A DNA stretch of 64,000 bases from an uncultured Bacteroidales bacterium. GTDB taxonomy: Bacteria > Bacteroidota > Bacteroidia > Bacteroidales > Paludibacteraceae. The first letter of the stretch is position 1, and each line of letters begins with the position of its first letter. The stretch is from positions 1-64,000 of the forward strand of contig ONIM01000011.1 in the NCBI GenBank assembly GCA_900317885.1, written 5' to 3'. The notes beneath the pieces were generated by a model, which made no database searches, had not been told where the DNA came from, and worked only from the letters and a program-made list of their open reading frames with translations. This document shows, piece by piece, positions 16,771-24,916 of this stretch. Made by a program: the position numbers and the translations under genes.

Positions 16771-17531
16771 TTGTTTCTTGCAATAAGTTCTTTTGCTAAT
16801 GCCATATAATTCTTTGCACCCTTGGAACTCGGGTCGTATTCCAGCACCGACACACCATGCGACGGTGCCTCGCTCAGACGCACGTTCCTCGCAATGACGG
16901 TATTGAACACCAAGTCGCCGAAATGCCGCTTCACTTCTTCATATACCTGATTACTCAGTCTCAGACGATTGTCGAACATCGTCAGGAGGAAGCCCTCGAT
17001 CTTCAGAGCAGGGTTCAGTTTCGATTTGATGATCTTGATTGTGTTCAGTAGTTTTGCGATGCCTTCCAATGCAAAGAACTCGCATTGTACAGGGATGATT
17101 ACGCTATCGCTCGCCGTCAGCGCATTGACGGTAATCAGGCCTAACGACGGGCTGCAATCGATGAGGATGTAGTCGTACTCGTCGCGCACCTGGGCGATGA
17201 TCTTCTTCAAGAGTTGCTCGCGGTGCTCCATGTTTAGCATCTCTATCTCTGCACCGACCAGGTCTATATGGCTCGGGATGACGCTCAGGTTCTTCATACT
17301 CGTCTCCACAATCGCTTTATGCGGGTCGATGCCGTTCACCAGGCACTCGTAAATAGTGCTGTCCAGTTCGCGGATCTCAATGCCCAAACCCGATGAGGTA
17401 TTCGCTTGCGGATCGGCGTCTATCAGCAATACATGCTTGCCTTGTTTAGCCAAGGCCGCTGCTAAGTTGATAGAGGTGGTCGTCTTGCCGACACCGCCTT
17501 TTTGGTTAGCTAATGAAATAATCTTACTCAT
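16767..17531 (-). CDS. parA: Chromosome-partitioning ATPase ParA/Soj
   Basis: A 254-residue deviant Walker ATPase. The P-loop is NQKGGVGKTTTSINLAAAL with the signature lysine, followed by LLIDADPQANTSSGLG (switch I), YILIDCSPSLGLITVNAL (switch II) and the PVQCEFFALEGIAKLLNTI segment. It lacks the N-terminal DNA-binding extension of plasmid ParA, as expected for a chromosomal Soj. It overlaps the GT9 gene upstream and parB downstream by ATGA junctions. Together with ParB it moves replicated origins. Confidence 0.95.
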   Translation of the reverse strand: MSKIISLANQKGGVGKTTTSINLAAALAKQGKHVLLIDADPQANTSSGLGIEIRELDSTIYECLVNGIDPHKAIVETSMKNLSVIPSHIDLVGAEIEMLNMEHREQLLKKIIAQVRDEYDYILIDCSPSLGLITVNALTASDSVIIPVQCEFFALEGIAKLLNTIKIIKSKLNPALKIEGFLLTMFDNRLRLSNQVYEEVKRHFGDLVFNTVIARNVRLSEAPSHGVSVLEYDPSSKGAKNYMALAKELIARNK

Positions 17532-18517
17532 ATCTGTTTTACTATTGTTTCTGCTTCAATCTGTCGGCAGGCATAATTGCCATACCTACAATGGTTGGTG
17601 CCGTGGCACGAGCACGGTCTGCATCGTAACTCATGGCGCTGGATAATATCTTCCGGCCGTTGTTTCCATCCCGCAAAGCCGATGATCGGATCTGTCGCAC
17701 ACCAAACGCTGATAGCTCGTAGTCCTACCAGACTCGACAGGTGTTGGTTCGCGCTGTCCATACAAATCATTACGTCCAGCTTGCGCATCAGTTCCAACTC
17801 TTCCTTTAACTTCAGTTGTCCGGCTACGCTCTCTGTGCGGGGAAAGACACTCGCCCATTGCCTTAACATCTCGCACTCGATTGTCCCGGCGCCAAAGAGA
17901 AATATCCGTGTTTCCGCCTCGGTACTCAACAGCTCTATAATATCTTTGGTTACAGGGTAGGGTAACATGTTTGACCGGCTCTTCGCAAAAGGAGCCAAAC
18001 CGATCCATCTGCCTTTCTTCTCTCCGTAACGCTCCGTTATTGTTTTTGCTGCAGCCTCGTTCATCGGCAGTGCCGTGAACTCCGTATCGGTCTCTAATCC
18101 TGCGCGACGGAAAGTATCGGCATAGCGCTCAAACTCCGTTTTTAAGGGCTTGCGCCCCAGGCCGAATACCGTGATCAGATGTTTCCGAAACCTTCCGTAC
18201 CGAACGCTTGTCACGCTCTTTCCGCTTAACCATAATAAGGTTCGCAACACTCTTGTGCGAGGAACGTCTTGCAGGTCGATTACGGCATCTACTTTATCTC
18301 GTAGCGAGCGCCAGAGCGACCATACGCCTTTCCAATCCAGATGATTGTCCACCTCATGAAAACTTACATTCGGCATGGCGGCGAACATCGCCCCTAAGTC
18401 TTTCTTGCTCGCTATGATAAACCGGTCATTCGGATAGCGCCTGCTAAGCGAAGCCACAACGGGAACCGTCATTGCTACATTGCCCAAAGTCGCCAAACGA
18501 ATGATCAGGTATGTCAT
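17528..18517 (-). CDS. Glycosyltransferase family 9 (heptosyltransferase-like)
   Basis: About 329 residues of the GT9 family, which add heptose or related sugars to LPS core from ADP-heptose. Features are IIRLATLGNVAMTVPVVASL at the start (family G-D/N-V motif), VDAVIDLQDVPRTRVLRTLL, IGLAPFAKSRSNMLPYP and VMICMDSANQHLSSLVGLRA, the donor-binding motif. The C-terminal cysteine-rich segment (CRPCSCHGTNHCRYGNYAC) is common in Bacteroidetes members. I chose the ATG at 18517, seven bases after the DUF4861 stop; a TTG at 18544 would overlap it. It overlaps parA by 4 bp. Confidence 0.87.
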   Translation of the reverse strand: MTYLIIRLATLGNVAMTVPVVASLSRRYPNDRFIIASKKDLGAMFAAMPNVSFHEVDNHLDWKGVWSLWRSLRDKVDAVIDLQDVPRTRVLRTLLWLSGKSVTSVRYGRFRKHLITVFGLGRKPLKTEFERYADTFRRAGLETDTEFTALPMNEAAAKTITERYGEKKGRWIGLAPFAKSRSNMLPYPVTKDIIELLSTEAETRIFLFGAGTIECEMLRQWASVFPRTESVAGQLKLKEELELMRKLDVMICMDSANQHLSSLVGLRAISVWCATDPIIGFAGWKQRPEDIIQRHELRCRPCSCHGTNHCRYGNYACRQIEAETIVKQI

Positions 18518-18524
18518 TTTTTTT

Positions 18525-19421
18525 TTACAATTGTATTCCGTCAAACCAATCCTGGTCGGTCGGGAAGGACAGTTCGCCGTTGCTCCATTCGCTCCAGCAA
18601 GCGCCGAAGAAATACGTGAGTGTGTCGCCTAAGTTATAAGGTCTTACGGCATAAAGCACTCCGTCTTGTACTTTGGTTGCTGCGCCATTCGGAATAACTA
18701 CTGCCATGTAAGCACGTCCTTGCGTCGTCGAACCGTTGTATTCGTAGTTCATCTTGGCTGCCGTCTTGTCGCTCAGCGCATCTTCCGCATAAGCGGCTAT
18801 ACCGCAATGGTCGCAGGTATAGACATTCTCCACGCTGTCGTGAATACAGATACCGCCTCCGACCCACAGGATTCCTTCGTAGTCATCCTTACCGCTCAGC
18901 ACTACGTCTGCACGGTTCAGCATCTTACCCGCTTCCGCAGTAATGGTGATACTCTCTTTCCACAAGTGACCATGAACCAGCAATGAGTCATACTCCAGTT
19001 TGAAAACGAATTTCTCCGGGGTCTGCTCCAAGATCTCCCATCGGTCGTACGGACCGCCGACGTAGGTCTTGTTATCCGCCAGAACTACCAATCCGCCGGC
19101 GCCGCAGGTATGCCCCACTTTGTAGCAATCCAGACCTTTTCCGTAGTTGATGTGATAAGGCAGACCTAATACATGCTCGCGGTAGTAGAAACTGTCAACC
19201 ACCAGCTCCGGACTTGCTTTCAGCCACAGATCGACACCGTTACTCGGATTCTCTCCTTTTAGCGCCGGACCGTACATGCGAAATGCGGCGTACTCGTTCT
19301 CCCAGGCGAAATCATCTTTTCTCTCCGGTACAAAACGTCCGTACACTTTCGGTAGCACCGCCTCTTTCTGACACGAAGCCAGCGTGAGCGCCATTAATGC
19401 AAAAAATACTATCTTTCTCAT
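18525..19421 (-). CDS. DUF4861 lipoprotein
   Basis: A 298-residue lipoprotein with signal peptide and lipobox (ALMALTLASC, cysteine at residue 17). The rest matches the DUF4861 family, with segments FAWENEYAAFRMYGPAL, VDLWLKASPELVV, GLDCYKVGHTCGAGGL and FFGACWSEW. DUF4861 proteins are frequent in Bacteroidetes loci for pectin and other uronate glycans; their biochemical role is not settled. It overlaps kduD by 4 bp, and kduI lies just beyond. This supports a role in handling unsaturated uronate breakdown products, probably in the periplasm or at the cell surface. Confidence 0.87.
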   Translation of the reverse strand: MRKIVFFALMALTLASCQKEAVLPKVYGRFVPERKDDFAWENEYAAFRMYGPALKGENPSNGVDLWLKASPELVVDSFYYREHVLGLPYHINYGKGLDCYKVGHTCGAGGLVVLADNKTYVGGPYDRWEILEQTPEKFVFKLEYDSLLVHGHLWKESITITAEAGKMLNRADVVLSGKDDYEGILWVGGGICIHDSVENVYTCDHCGIAAYAEDALSDKTAAKMNYEYNGSTTQGRAYMAVVIPNGAATKVQDGVLYAVRPYNLGDTLTYFFGACWSEWSNGELSFPTDQDWFDGIQL

Positions 19422-20221
19422 TTCGGCTGTCTTCCAATATAAGCGAGGATTCCGCCATCTACATAAATGATCTGTCCGTTGACTGCGTCCGATGCGTGGC
19501 TGGCAAGGAATACCGCCGTGCCGCCTAACTCATCTGGCTCCAGCCATCTTCCCGCAGGAGTCTTCGCGCAGATGAACGCGTCAAACGGATGTCTGCTTCC
19601 GTCCGGTTGCGGCTCGCGAAGCGGTGCTGTCTGCGGCGTGGCAATATAGCCCGGACCCAGACCGTTACACTGGATGTTGTACTCTCCGTACTCCGAGCAG
19701 ATATTACGGGTCAGCATCTTCAGACCGCCTTTCGCAGCAGCGTAAGCGCTCACGGTCTCGCGGCCCAACTCACTCATCATCGAGCAGATATTGATGATCT
19801 TGCCTTCGCGTCTTTCCATCATCTCCGGCAGTACAGCTGCAGAAACGATATACGGTGCCACGAGGTCAATATCAATCACCTGCTGGAACTCCTCACGCTT
19901 CATCTCATGCATCGGGATACGTTTGATGATACCGGCGTTGTTGACAAGAATATCAATCTGTCCCACCTCTTTGTGAATGCGCTCTACCAGCTCCTTCACG
20001 GCCTTCTCGTCCGTCACGTCGCATACATAACCCTTGACATTCTCAATACCGGCCGCCTTGTAATCCTCGATAGCCTTTGCTACGCCTTCTTCATGACGCG
20101 CATTGAAAATAATGGTCTTTGCCCCTGCTTGAGCAAACGCTTTCGCAATCGCGAAACCTATTCCGTAGCAAGCACCTGTCACCCAGGCGTTCTTGCCTTC
20201 CAAACTAAACAAATTTGTCAT
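19418..20221 (-). CDS. kduD: 2-keto-3-deoxy-D-gluconate dehydrogenase KduD (SDR family)
   Basis: A 267-residue short-chain dehydrogenase that reduces 2,5-diketo-3-deoxygluconate to 2-keto-3-deoxygluconate in pectin uronate breakdown. The NAD(P) motif is TGACYGIGFAIAKAFAQAG. The DILVNNAGII segment, the catalytic S in NICSMMSELG, and YAAAKGG (Tyr-x-x-x-Lys) are present. The C-terminal DAVNGQIIYVDGGILAYIG is typical of KduD. Residue C22 replaces the usual serine or arginine of the glycine-rich loop. I chose the ATG at 20221; a TTG lies 12 bp upstream. A 110-bp gap with tandem repeats separates it from kduI. Confidence 0.92.
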   Translation of the reverse strand: MTNLFSLEGKNAWVTGACYGIGFAIAKAFAQAGAKTIIFNARHEEGVAKAIEDYKAAGIENVKGYVCDVTDEKAVKELVERIHKEVGQIDILVNNAGIIKRIPMHEMKREEFQQVIDIDLVAPYIVSAAVLPEMMERREGKIINICSMMSELGRETVSAYAAAKGGLKMLTRNICSEYGEYNIQCNGLGPGYIATPQTAPLREPQPDGSRHPFDAFICAKTPAGRWLEPDELGGTAVFLASHASDAVNGQIIYVDGGILAYIGRQPK

Positions 20222-20227
20222 TTTACG

Positions 20228-20280
20228 GTCCAATCGTTAGTTATTCGTTAGTAATAAGTTAGTTATTCGTTCGTTATTCA
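20228..20280 (-). repeat. Tandem repeat between kduI and kduD
   Basis: Imperfect copies of a gttagttattc / cgttagtaat-like unit occupy about half of the 110-bp gap between the kduI stop and the kduD start. No promoter motif was recognised here. Confidence 0.6.
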
Positions 20281-20331
20281 GCCTACGTCACTTATCTGTA
20301 ACTTCAAGGCTGTTTCCCGGAAATGTTTTGG

Positions 20332-21174
20332 TTACTTCAAGTCTGTAATCTTGCTGAAATCCTGGTCTCCGTAGTCCAGGTTCTCTCCTCCCATACCCCA
20401 GATGAAGGTGTAGTTATGGGTAGCAGCGGCGCTATGGATAGACCATTCCGGACTCAGAACTGCTTGATTGCCTTTCATCCAGATGTGGCGGGTCTCTTCT
20501 ACTTCGCCCATGAAATGGCATACAGCCTGCTCTTCGGGTACTTCGAAATAGAAATACGCCTCCATACGGCGGCTGTGAACGTGAGCCGGCATGGTGTTCC
20601 AGACGCTGCCCGGAGCCAATTCTGTCATACCCATCTGCAGCTGGCAGGTAGGCAGGACTTGGTTCACCAGCATCTTGTTGATGTCGCGCTCGTTGGACAT
20701 CTCCAAGCTTCCCATGTGGGCTACTACCGCATCTTTCTTCGTTACTTTCTTATTCGGGTACGCGCAATGAGCGGTGGTGGAGTTGAAGTAGAACAGCGCC
20801 GGCTTATTCTCATCCAAGCTCTCGAACTTCACTTCACGGTCTCCGCGGCCCAGATAGAGTGCCTCTTTGTAATCCAACTCAAAGACTTCATCTCCCGCAA
20901 TCACACGACCTTTGCCTCCCACATTGAAGATACCCATCTCACGGCGGGTCAGGAAATACGGCGCTTTCAGCGGATCAATCGCTTCGAGCAACAAGGTCTC
21001 GCCAACCGGCATCGCACCGCCTACAATCATTCGGTCGTACATGGAGTACACCATGTTTACTTCGTTCTTCACAAACACGTTCTCGATCAGGAAATCTTTT
21101 CTGAGTCGGGTAGTGTCATAACTCTTTGCGTCCGTCGGATTCGACGCGTAGCGCACTTGGTAATTCGTTTTCAT
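20332..21174 (-). CDS. kduI: 5-keto-4-deoxyuronate isomerase KduI
   Basis: KduI isomerises 5-keto-4-deoxyuronate to 2,5-diketo-3-deoxygluconate, the step before KduD. The 280-residue length from the chosen ATG (MKTNYQVRYASNP) equals the family norm. The cupin metal site is visible as MPAHVHSRRMEAYFYFEVPE, with His, His and Glu ligands, and a further histidine in MGEVEETRHIWM. The motif RREMGIFNVGGKGRV is also typical. The start overlaps the upstream barrel gene by 4 bp; a TTG 54 bp upstream was rejected because it falls inside that gene. Its presence within a housekeeping operon is unusual. Confidence 0.95.
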   Translation of the reverse strand: MKTNYQVRYASNPTDAKSYDTTRLRKDFLIENVFVKNEVNMVYSMYDRMIVGGAMPVGETLLLEAIDPLKAPYFLTRREMGIFNVGGKGRVIAGDEVFELDYKEALYLGRGDREVKFESLDENKPALFYFNSTTAHCAYPNKKVTKKDAVVAHMGSLEMSNERDINKMLVNQVLPTCQLQMGMTELAPGSVWNTMPAHVHSRRMEAYFYFEVPEEQAVCHFMGEVEETRHIWMKGNQAVLSPEWSIHSAAATHNYTFIWGMGGENLDYGDQDFSKITDLK

Positions 21175-21836
21175 ATTTTTGTGTTTTTTTTCTTTTGTCC
21201 AAATTTCTTCTTTATCGGCCAGTACCATCCTAAGTTGATACTCAGATCCATCGGGTTAGCCATATTAAAATTGTCGGTTACTCCGGTGCCGAACACCCCT
21301 CCGAAAGAGAAGTCGTACCGGATCTCCAGCTCATACGCCCCGGCATTCTTCGTGCGGACGTAGAAACCTGTTCCTGCCGCCAAGCCCCAGTCGAAACGAT
21401 GGGTGACAGTGCTGCTCTCGTCCCAAACGCAGTAGCCTATTTGCGGTCCGAGATTGAAGATCCACCGGCAAGTCTCGTTTCCGAAATTGAGGTGCATTAA
21501 TATCGGTAACTCTACGTAGTGCAGGTTTCTTGCCACCCGTCCTTGTGCTTCGGTTTTGGTAGCCCAACCGCGGTGCATATAGTTCAGCTCCATCTGGAAA
21601 TGGCAGTACTTATGTCCCGCAAAGCGGAACACCACTCCTGCGTTTCCTCCCAATACGCACGCATCGGTAATGGGGCTCATGCCCTCTACGGCAGGCTTGA
21701 ACAGAACCATGCCGGCGCTCACACCCCCGTGCGCACCGACCCAGTATTCCGGTACTTTCATCCTCGGCTGGGCTGAGACGCATAAGGCTATCAAGCAACC
21801 CAGAGCCAATACTATGTATCGTTTATTTCTCAACAA
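21171..21836 (-). CDS. Outer-membrane beta-barrel protein (PorT/OmpA-barrel-like)
   Basis: About 221 residues with a signal peptide (YIVLALGCLIALCVSAQ) and an alternating-residue barrel typical of the Bacteroidetes porin-family/PorT-like group: GAHGGVSAGMVLFKPAV, FQMELNYMHRGW, YVELPILMHLNFG, FNLGPQIGYCVWDE and LEIRYDFSFGG. No ATG fits. A TTG at 21836 (or 21833) gives a compact signal peptide and a 14-bp overlap with the upstream gene; a TTG at 21890 would add an unlikely 18-residue extension. It overlaps kduI by 4 bp. The function is unknown; it ends with a basic KKKFGQKKKNTKI tail, odd for a barrel protein, whose last strand usually ends in an aromatic residue. Confidence 0.78.
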   Translation of the reverse strand: MLRNKRYIVLALGCLIALCVSAQPRMKVPEYWVGAHGGVSAGMVLFKPAVEGMSPITDACVLGGNAGVVFRFAGHKYCHFQMELNYMHRGWATKTEAQGRVARNLHYVELPILMHLNFGNETCRWIFNLGPQIGYCVWDESSTVTHRFDWGLAAGTGFYVRTKNAGAYELEIRYDFSFGGVFGTGVTDNFNMANPMDLSINLGWYWPIKKKFGQKKKNTKI

Positions 21837-23139
21837 TATTGATATATGTGTTTTGCCAGCCGTCTTGTTCGCTGCTGCTTTCCCAAACAATAGGCGATTG
21901 TAAAGGTGTGTGCTTGTTTTCTTCTTTTCGGATGAGCTGAACCATCTCTCGCATCAGGTCGTAACCTAACAGGTCATACCGCGGCATCTCCGAAACGTGT
22001 TGGTTCTTATAGGTCTCTTCCCATTGTTGGTCATAGTTCGTCAGGTCCATCTCGGAGGCGAATTTCGAGGTATATACTTGCGGCATGTCGATATTCTCTT
22101 TCTGCCACGAGTACTGACTTATCAGCAGTTTTCGGGCTGCGATCTTGGCAATATGCGGTAGCGCCATACGAACTTGTTGGTAGCGGTCGGAGTGCAAGAT
22201 GAAGATATTCTCCTGGAATTGGTCAATGGCATAGTTCACACTATCGTTCATTAAGTCGTGAAAAGCGAGCGTAGAGTAGGGTATATTCTGCGCTTTGAGT
22301 TCCTGCCTCAGCAGCCGAATGGAAGGAGCGAGATCCGATTCGCGTGTCTCTACGAACACGCAGTGTCTGTCTTCGCGGTTGGCTATCCATTGCGCTAAGG
22401 CTTTTGCTTCGTCTTTGTCCGGCGAGTTGAACTGATAGATATACGGATGTCCCTGCAGGTCCATCTCGTCGCTGAAGGGTAACATCAGCGGTACTTGGTG
22501 TTTCTCACACCATTTTGCCACAATCTCTATCTGAATCGGATATACAGGTCCCAATATACCTTGCACGCTGTCCAACTCCGTGCTGTCGCAGAGTGCGTTC
22601 ACTCTTCGTTCGCTGCGTTCGGTGTCGTACACGCGCAAGCGGTAGAGAGTGCTGTCGTTTTGGAGGTCGCGCAGCGCCAAGAGAGCTCCTTCATAGAACT
22701 CCATCATCCGCTCCGCGTTCACCGAGCGTTTTATCTGCCGGCTCTCAAACGGTAGGAGTAGAGCCAGTTCAATCACTTTCCGCTGCGGCACGGCTATGAT
22801 ACTATCCGGTGTAGCAACCGCAATTCTGGTCTCGGTAATGATGGTTTGCACCACTTGTGCTTTGGTCTCTTTCACTACCGGCCTTTTGGTAGGAATCAGC
22901 AAGGTCTCGCCGTAGTGCAAGCCTCTCTCACGCAGTTGCGGATTGAGACGGATGATATCGTTCTGCTGCACACCGAAGTTTACGCCGATTCGGTATAGAC
23001 CTATACTGCGCTCCACCTCATAGCGATATACCTCTTCGCCGTCAATGGTATCCAGCGGGTAATTCAGCAATTCTTGGGCCCGGATACTCGTCATGGCAAC
23101 CAGAGCTGCTAAAATGAAAAAGATTCTTCTACTCCTCAT
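21823..23139 (-). CDS. LysM and periplasmic-ligand-binding-fold protein
   Basis: A 438-residue exported protein. The signal peptide (FFILAALVAMTSIRA) is followed by a LysM-like module (YEVERSIGLYRIGVNFGVQQ, then QNDIIRLNPQLRERGL) and a type 1 periplasmic-binding-protein fold from about residue 125: IELALLLPFESRQIKRS, MEFYEGALLALRDL, GILGPVYPIQIEIVAKWCE and VPLMLPFSDEM. This architecture is widespread in Bacteroidetes, next to gld or cell-wall genes. The fold suggests binding of a small ligand or peptidoglycan fragment. The gap to gldG holds a GAAAGTC/hairpin cassette. No transporter permease is adjacent. Confidence 0.82.
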   Translation of the reverse strand: MRSRRIFFILAALVAMTSIRAQELLNYPLDTIDGEEVYRYEVERSIGLYRIGVNFGVQQNDIIRLNPQLRERGLHYGETLLIPTKRPVVKETKAQVVQTIITETRIAVATPDSIIAVPQRKVIELALLLPFESRQIKRSVNAERMMEFYEGALLALRDLQNDSTLYRLRVYDTERSERRVNALCDSTELDSVQGILGPVYPIQIEIVAKWCEKHQVPLMLPFSDEMDLQGHPYIYQFNSPDKDEAKALAQWIANREDRHCVFVETRESDLAPSIRLLRQELKAQNIPYSTLAFHDLMNDSVNYAIDQFQENIFILHSDRYQQVRMALPHIAKIAARKLLISQYSWQKENIDMPQVYTSKFASEMDLTNYDQQWEETYKNQHVSEMPRYDLLGYDLMREMVQLIRKEENKHTPLQSPIVWESSSEQDGWQNTYINIVEK

Positions 23140-23150
23140 ATTGCTTTCTT

Positions 23151-23203
23151 CTTTGAGCGGCTTTGCCGCGGTCTTTCTACTTTCGACTTTCTACTGTCTT
23201 TCG
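23151..23203 (-). repeat. GAAAGTC/GCGGC hairpin cassette, covers the gldG stop
   Basis: On the coding strand, GAAAGTC-type 7-mers lead into GACC-GCGGC-AAA-GCCGC-TCAAAG. The gldG stop codon TAG (23191-23193) lies inside the 7-mer run, and the hairpin (perfect 5-bp arms, AAA loop) lies about 15 bases before the ATG of the next gene. Confidence 0.85.
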
Positions 23204-24885
23204 TATTTTCTCTTTCGTATCACAAATACTATGCCACCTATAAGTGCCAGGATGGCTATCGGGCTGATCGTGCTGACCAGCTGTACTTGCATCCTTTTCT
23301 CGTGTGCGCGTTTGTCGTTGAGCAACCGCAATGCCACACTCTTCTCCCGCAATGCAATCAGTCCGTCTCCGTCGGTGAGCCAGAGCACAGCGTTTGTTGC
23401 GAAATCGCGGTTACTGAACTGCATGCCGCTGTAGCGGTCGTAGCCCATGGGCAGAGCCTGGTTCTTCATCGTCTCGTTGATCAGTACGCTTCCGCTACCG
23501 ATGACCACTTGCCGGGTCTTTGCGCTGCTCTTTTTGATCGGCTCGTCCGTCTCGATGCCCTCCGGCGCCATCCGGTGCGCAAAAGCGCTGGGGAAGGAAC
23601 CTTCCAGCGACACCGCTACCGGCACGTACTGGTACGCAAAGGTGCTCATGTCGGGGTTCAGATCGTTCAGGTCCACTTCTCCCGGTGTTGCCGTCACGCG
23701 GCTGGCAGTCGAAGTAGCCAGCAGGACACGTTTCTCAATCCCGTCTTCGCCGCCCACAGCATCTATCGGGCTGACAAACGTGCTCATCACTTGGCCTAAG
23801 TCCTTCGTGATCGGCGAACCTTGGCTGGTGAGCAGCAGCGGCGCGTAGGTCCAAGGCATCGGTTGCAGGTTCGGTTGTTCCGGGTCGCTGCTGACGTTCA
23901 CCGGAATCGGCAGGCATTGGATGTCTTGTACCAACGCGGGGTTGACGCGTACGCCGTAACGGAAGAGCATGTCTGTGAGTCCTAAATCCAAAGGCAGGAT
24001 AGGGGTGAATCCTTCGCGTTGCAGCACTTCTTCGCTCAGCTTCACGCCGTTAAGCGACCATAAGACCGCTCCGCCGCGCATGATATACTGGTCGATGACG
24101 AAGCGCTCCTGCTCGCTGAAGGCGGTCTGCGGATTCAGAACAATGATAGCCTTGTATCCGTCTAAGATGTGGACGTTAATCGGTCTTTGAGCGACTTCGT
24201 CGCGGTCTTTTGTCTTTGAGCGAAGCGGTCTTTCGACTATACTGCCTCTGTCCACCTGGAAATACTTGCTTAGGGCACTCATTAGGTCGTACGTGTGCGC
24301 TTCGTCGGGTTCGCCGTGTCCTTCGAGGATCGCTACGCGCGGTGTCTCGGTTTGCTGCAAGAGATGCAAGGCTTCCATGAAGGCGAACTCCAACTGCTCA
24401 ATGCTGGCATTCAGGTTCTCTTCTCCGCTGAGTCCGCGGGTGTTTTTTAAGAGTGTAACAACTGCGTGCCGCCCGTTGTAGTCGATGATTGCGTAGGGCC
24501 AGACGGTTGTTTGTGCGGTCTTGCCGTTCTGCTCCCGCTCGTGAATGACGATCGGCCGCAGGCCTAAGGAATCCATCCTGCCGTCATGGAGCAGCTCCGT
24601 TGCGCTCGCTTCGTCCTTCAGCCGTATATCCGCATAGACGTCCAGCTCCTCCAGGGTCTCTTCGGTTGCTTTCTTGAGCCGCCGGAAACCCGCATTGAGA
24701 TCTCCGCCCAAGAGCAGCGTAACCTCAGCTGTGTTGTCGAGGGTTGAAAGCATCTTCTTGCTTGATTCACTCAAGCTATAGTGCTTGTCGTCCGTCAGAT
24801 CCCAGCGAACCGGTCGGAGCTCCAATGCTCCGATCAGCAGTAGCCACAGGCCGCAGAGAAATATGTAATAGCTGTACTTACGCAA
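23191..24885 (-). CDS. gldG: GldG-like protein (gliding/secretion ABC component)
   Basis: A 564-residue member of the GldG/ABC-type uncharacterised periplasmic family. It has an N-terminal membrane segment (YYIFLCGLWLLLIGALEL), the DLTDDKHYSLSESSKKML motif, a large periplasmic domain with VAILEGHGEPDEAH, AIIVLNPQTAFSEQE and MRGGAVLWSLNGV, and a C-terminal segment (ISPIAILALIGGIVFVIRKR). GldG works with the permease GldF and the ATPase GldA. Here gldF is not adjacent: the upstream gene is a parvulin. A hairpin cassette (24182-24238) is in frame, adding about 20 residues near 216-235 (RSKTKDRDEVAQRP). The start is TTG, preceded in frame by a stop codon two codons upstream. Confidence 0.85.
   Translation of the reverse strand: MRKYSYYIFLCGLWLLLIGALELRPVRWDLTDDKHYSLSESSKKMLSTLDNTAEVTLLLGGDLNAGFRRLKKATEETLEELDVYADIRLKDEASATELLHDGRMDSLGLRPIVIHEREQNGKTAQTTVWPYAIIDYNGRHAVVTLLKNTRGLSGEENLNASIEQLEFAFMEALHLLQQTETPRVAILEGHGEPDEAHTYDLMSALSKYFQVDRGSIVERPLRSKTKDRDEVAQRPINVHILDGYKAIIVLNPQTAFSEQERFVIDQYIMRGGAVLWSLNGVKLSEEVLQREGFTPILPLDLGLTDMLFRYGVRVNPALVQDIQCLPIPVNVSSDPEQPNLQPMPWTYAPLLLTSQGSPITKDLGQVMSTFVSPIDAVGGEDGIEKRVLLATSTASRVTATPGEVDLNDLNPDMSTFAYQYVPVAVSLEGSFPSAFAHRMAPEGIETDEPIKKSSAKTRQVVIGSGSVLINETMKNQALPMGYDRYSGMQFSNRDFATNAVLWLTDGDGLIALREKSVALRLLNDKRAHEKRMQVQLVSTISPIAILALIGGIVFVIRKRKYERQ
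24182..24238 (-). repeat. Two GAAAGTC-family hairpins in frame inside gldG
   Basis: The coding strand carries a 7-mer, then a short GC-TTC-GC hairpin, then a second unit with GCGAC-GAA-GTCGC arms. Flanking TCAAAGAC and GACC elements match the intergenic copies at 23151, 34510 and 35158. The open reading frame is kept. Confidence 0.85.
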
Positions 24886-24916
24886 ATCTTAAAAATAGTA
24901 CATTTTTGAAGCGATC

